Source: JBFMHD01 sp040752395 [NCBI: Candidatus Hydrogenedentota bacterium]
GTDB taxonomy: Bacteria; JBFMHD01
NCBI GenBank assembly: GCA_040752395.1
Contig: JBFMHD010000011.1
Coordinates: 1-25,186 of the forward strand
Length of the DNA stretch: 25,186 nucleotides
Direction of reading: 5' to 3'
Each line of letters begins with the position of its first letter. Positions within the stretch are counted from its first letter, which is position 1. The position numbers were made by a program, and so were the translations under genes. A model generated the notes under the pieces. It was given only the letters and a program-made list of their open reading frames with translations, had not been told where the DNA came from and made no database searches. Shown here in pieces: positions 22,605 to 25,186 of the stretch.

Positions 22605-24020
22605 TCATTCATTTTGCAATCCCCAATTTCCAATCTTCAATTTACAATTCGACATGCGCAGCGTGTCGGCTATTAATGGTACTAATTGCGCAATGCTTCC
22701 TGCTCCCAAGCACAATACAATATCACCCTCTTTTACTATCTCTTTGATTCTACTACATACTTCTTCAAAATCTTTTACTAATATAATTTTATCTTTATTT
22801 TTAAACTCTCTGTAAATCCAGAAAGGAGAGACACTATAAATATTGGTTTCATCTGCGGGATAGATATCCATGAGCATCGTCAAGTCAAAATTATCTTCCA
22901 GCACTTCTGTGAATTCTTTATAAAGATAATAAGTTCTTGAAAATCGATGAGGTTGAAATACCGCTATCAATCGTCTGGGATTCAATTTTTTTGCGCTCTG
23001 TGCTGTAAATTTTATTTCTGTAGGATGATGACCATAATCATCAATAATTTTTACTCCGTTAATATCTCCTGCTAATTGAAATCTTCTTTTAACACCGCTG
23101 TATTCTTTGATGGACTTTTCAATAACCCTATCTTTGATCCCGAGTAATAGCCCGACCGATGCAGCTGCTAATGAATTTAAAAGATATTGTCTGCCCGGAA
23201 CGTTTATTCTGAATTTACCCACCACTTTATTTTTATATCTAATCTTGAAATTTGAACCATTAGAGTCTTCTTCTATGTCAAAAGCTTTTACATCCGCCTC
23301 ATCAGAATCGATACCATAGGTTATGACCCTCCTGTTTATTTGAGGTAGTATCTCTCTAATATGAGGGTCGTCATAACAGACAACAGAGAACCCATAAAAA
23401 GGAATCCTGTTAATAAAATCTTTAAATACAGTAACAATATTTTTAAAATCAGTATAAAAATCAAGATGGTCATTATCTATATTTGTTACCACAGCTATCT
23501 CTGGTGTTAATCTCATAAAAGAACCATCAGATTCATCAGCTTCAACAACTATGTACTCGCCCCTTCCAAGTCTCGCATTTGTACCACTACTATGAACAAG
23601 ACCGCCCACAATAACTGTTGGGTCATAACCTGCTTCAGTTAATATCAGTCCTAAGATCGATGTTGTTGTTGTTTTACCATGGGTGCCTGCGACTGCTATG
23701 CCCCTTTTCATTCTCATAAGTTCGAAAAGCATCTCGGCTCTATGTAATAACGGTATCTTCCTGTTTCTTGCTTCAATTATCTCAGGATTATCGTCTTTTA
23801 TAGCGGAAGAGAAAACTATCGCATCAACCTCTCCTATATTCTCTTTTTTATGTCCAATAAATATCGTGGTTCCTAAATCTGCAAGCCGTTTCGTTATCTC
23901 GCTCTCTTTAATATCAGAACCTGTAACCTTAAACTTTAGCTGAAGCAATATCTCAGCTATGCCGCTCATCCCACTACCACCTATGCCAATAAGATGAATT
24001 CTATACTTTTTACGTAACAT
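22605..24020 (-). CDS. murC: UDP-N-acetylmuramate--L-alanine ligase (MurC)
   Basis: The 471-residue protein adds L-alanine to UDP-MurNAc. The Rossmann start is HLIGIGGSGMSGIAEILL, the P-loop is AGTHGKTTTT (111-120), and further motifs are VVEADESDGSF, TNIDNDHLDFY, the Mur ligase segment VKRRFQLAGDINGVKIIDDY plus GHHPTEI, and FQPHRFSRT. The protein should end near GAGSIAQLVPLIADTLR; the final fifteen or so residues (SNCKLKIGNWGLQNE) are translated from a TTCAATTTACAATTC-type word repeat and look like read-through into spacer. The start ATG at 24020 lies inside the end of murG, an 11-base overlap. Confidence 0.98.
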   Translation of the reverse strand: MLRKKYRIHLIGIGGSGMSGIAEILLQLKFKVTGSDIKESEITKRLADLGTTIFIGHKKENIGEVDAIVFSSAIKDDNPEIIEARNRKIPLLHRAEMLFELMRMKRGIAVAGTHGKTTTTSILGLILTEAGYDPTVIVGGLVHSSGTNARLGRGEYIVVEADESDGSFMRLTPEIAVVTNIDNDHLDFYTDFKNIVTVFKDFINRIPFYGFSVVCYDDPHIREILPQINRRVITYGIDSDEADVKAFDIEEDSNGSNFKIRYKNKVVGKFRINVPGRQYLLNSLAAASVGLLLGIKDRVIEKSIKEYSGVKRRFQLAGDINGVKIIDDYGHHPTEIKFTAQSAKKLNPRRLIAVFQPHRFSRTYYLYKEFTEVLEDNFDLTMLMDIYPADETNIYSVSPFWIYREFKNKDKIILVKDFEEVCSRIKEIVKEGDIVLCLGAGSIAQLVPLIADTLRMSNCKLKIGNWGLQNE

Positions 24021-25104
24021 AACTCTCGGAGATTACCCCTTTCATTATTATTTCCACAATTTTATTCGAAGCATCTTTATGTGTATCTACTTTCTTTAAA
24101 GATTTGATCTCATCTCTTTTGTTGTATAATTCATTAATCTTTTCTAATAAAATTTCTCTTTTTAAATCTTTTTCTTCAATTACAACACCAAGCCCATTTT
24201 CTTCTGCACTTCTTGCATTATATAATTGATGATTATCAGCTGAAATTTTTAACGGTATGTATATTGAATATATTCCCAGGGATATAAGTTCTGAGACTGT
24301 AAGTGCCCCTGCCCTTGATATCGCTATATCACTGCTTCCATAAGCATCATGCATATTCCATATAAAGGGATAGACTTTTATATTAGAAAAAGAGGATGTC
24401 TTCTCTTTAATAACCTCGTAGTCTCCTTCGCCTGTTATCCAGATAACCTCTATATCACTTTTAAAATCAGGTACTATATCAATAAAAGTTTGATTGATTA
24501 TCCTCGAACCCTGACTTCCACCAAATACTAAAATTACAAACGAACTTTTCAGAATACCAAATTTTTCTCGGGATCTCTCCCTATCACCTGAAAATATGCC
24601 GTCCCTTAATGGATTACCTGTATAAAATACCTTATAAGGTGGAAAATACTTCTTTGCCTCATTAAAACCAATAAAAACCAGATCAGCAAAATAACCACCA
24701 ACCCTGTTTGCTAATCCTGCATAAGAATTTTGCTCCTGGATGGCAAGAGGTATCCTTTTTAATCCACAGGCAATATATACTGGTAACGAGACATAACCCC
24801 CTGTTCCAATCACAATCCGTGGTTTTAAAATATTTAAATGTTTTATTGCAGAGGCTATTCCTTTATAAATCTCTTTTATAACTTTTAAATTTTCCAGATA
24901 CTTTCCTCGTTTATAGGAAGCAGAGTATATCGCGTGAAATGGGTATCCCTCACGTTTAACCCACTCTTCTTCTTTCGAACCTTCTCTTCCTAAAAAATGT
25001 AAACCCCACATTGGTAAACTCTTCTTTAATAAAGAAGCTAAAGTAAGCGCCGGTATTATATGTCCACCTGTGCCACCACAGGTAAAAACTATGTTCTGCA
25101 TCAT
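24010..25104 (-). CDS. murG: UDP-N-acetylglucosamine--undecaprenyl-PP-MurNAc-pentapeptide transferase (MurG)
   Basis: The 364-residue GT28 glycosyltransferase makes lipid II at the inner face of the membrane. Motifs: the N-terminal glycine loop FTCGGTGGHIIPALTLAS, IGTGGYVSLPVYIACGL, AIQEQNSYAGLANRVGGYFA, the second glycine loop VFGGSQGSRIIN, and the donor-binding AISRAGALTVSELISLG. Two ATG codons are adjacent at 25104 and 25101; GAGG lies five and eight bases upstream respectively, so either may be used. It overlaps murC and follows the FtsW-like end by 34 bases. Confidence 0.98.
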   Translation of the reverse strand: MMQNIVFTCGGTGGHIIPALTLASLLKKSLPMWGLHFLGREGSKEEEWVKREGYPFHAIYSASYKRGKYLENLKVIKEIYKGIASAIKHLNILKPRIVIGTGGYVSLPVYIACGLKRIPLAIQEQNSYAGLANRVGGYFADLVFIGFNEAKKYFPPYKVFYTGNPLRDGIFSGDRERSREKFGILKSSFVILVFGGSQGSRIINQTFIDIVPDFKSDIEVIWITGEGDYEVIKEKTSSFSNIKVYPFIWNMHDAYGSSDIAISRAGALTVSELISLGIYSIYIPLKISADNHQLYNARSAEENGLGVVIEEKDLKREILLEKINELYNKRDEIKSLKKVDTHKDASNKIVEIIMKGVISESYVT

Positions 25105-25110
25105 TTTATC

Positions 25111-25137
25111 CTCTATCTTGCTTCTTTCGTTATCTTA
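25111..25137 (+). repeat. Isolated inverted copy of the AAGATAACGAAAGAAGCAAG word
   Basis: The ftsW-murG gap contains CTATCTTGCTTCTTTCGTTA, complement of the purine-rich leader word, opposite in orientation to the main units relative to its downstream gene, like the copy before rplJ. Confidence 0.6.
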
Positions 25138-25138
25138 A

Positions 25139-25186
25139 TTACAATTGTCTCGAGATGTTCAATATTATCCCTGTCGCAATAAAAGC
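25139..25186 (-). CDS. ftsW: FtsW-like lipid II polymerase, last 15 codons (partial)
   Basis: The coding strand reads AFIATGIILNISRQL and then TAA (25141-25139). Many FtsW/RodA-family proteins end in a similar peptide (A-x-G-I-I-L-N-I-S-R). ftsW upstream of murG is the usual order in the division cluster, so FtsW is more likely than RodA. FtsW polymerises septal peptidoglycan strands. Only the end lies within the window. Confidence 0.7.
   Translation of the reverse strand, partial: AFIATGIILNISRQL

Overview
The window is a bacterial chromosome segment of low G+C content (by eye, mid to high 30s per cent) in which every convincing gene lies on the minus strand. Read in the direction of transcription (from high to low coordinates) it joins three normally separate conserved blocks: the division and cell-wall cluster (ftsW end, murG, murC, ddl, ftsQ, ftsA, ftsZ; 25186 to 17890); the rpmG, tRNA-Trp, secE, nusG, rplK, rplA, rplJ, rplL, rpoB, rpoC block (17478 to 2320); and rpoN, hpf, ptsN start (2298 to 1). 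The housekeeping proteins are full length and keep their catalytic motifs. No taxonomic marker fixes the phylum. A 1640-residue RpoC with a very large trigger-loop insertion, together with word-like intergenic repeats, suggests an uncultured candidate-phylum type of bacterium rather than a well-studied lineage; this is inference.

The genes work as a growth module. MurG, MurC and Ddl make peptidoglycan precursors, and FtsQ, FtsA and FtsZ build the division ring. SecE belongs to the protein export channel, and NusG, RpoB and RpoC transcribe. L33, L11, L1, L10 and L7/L12 are ribosomal. Sigma-54, the hibernation factor HPF and a PtsN-like phosphotransferase protein form the regulatory tail, with rpoN only 21 bases behind rpoC.

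Two accessory insertions break the conserved order. A DNA methyltransferase with a small, probably deletion-damaged restriction endonuclease partner sits between rplK and rplA. An internally deleted nucleotidyltransferase remnant sits between rpoB and rpoC. murB, often found between murC and ddl, is absent there.

The most unusual content is the spacers. Most gaps longer than about 110 bases are filled with a modular mosaic of short, imperfectly repeated words. Six spacers (before ptsN, hpf, rpoC, rpoB, rplK and ftsA) end at the gene-proximal side in the same block, whose last bases (TTTCAGAGGAG on the coding strand) are the Shine-Dalgarno sequence of the next gene. A seventh copy is nested in the rplK spacer. 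The blocks recur in a fixed order, always in the same orientation relative to the downstream gene, and four copies contain a 7-base-loop hairpin. One spacer, between rplJ and rplL, has terminal inverted repeats like a small non-autonomous mobile element. The 411-base rpmG-ftsZ gap is different: it is AT-rich, holds hairpins and a good -35 box, and probably separates the division operon from the transcription and translation operon.
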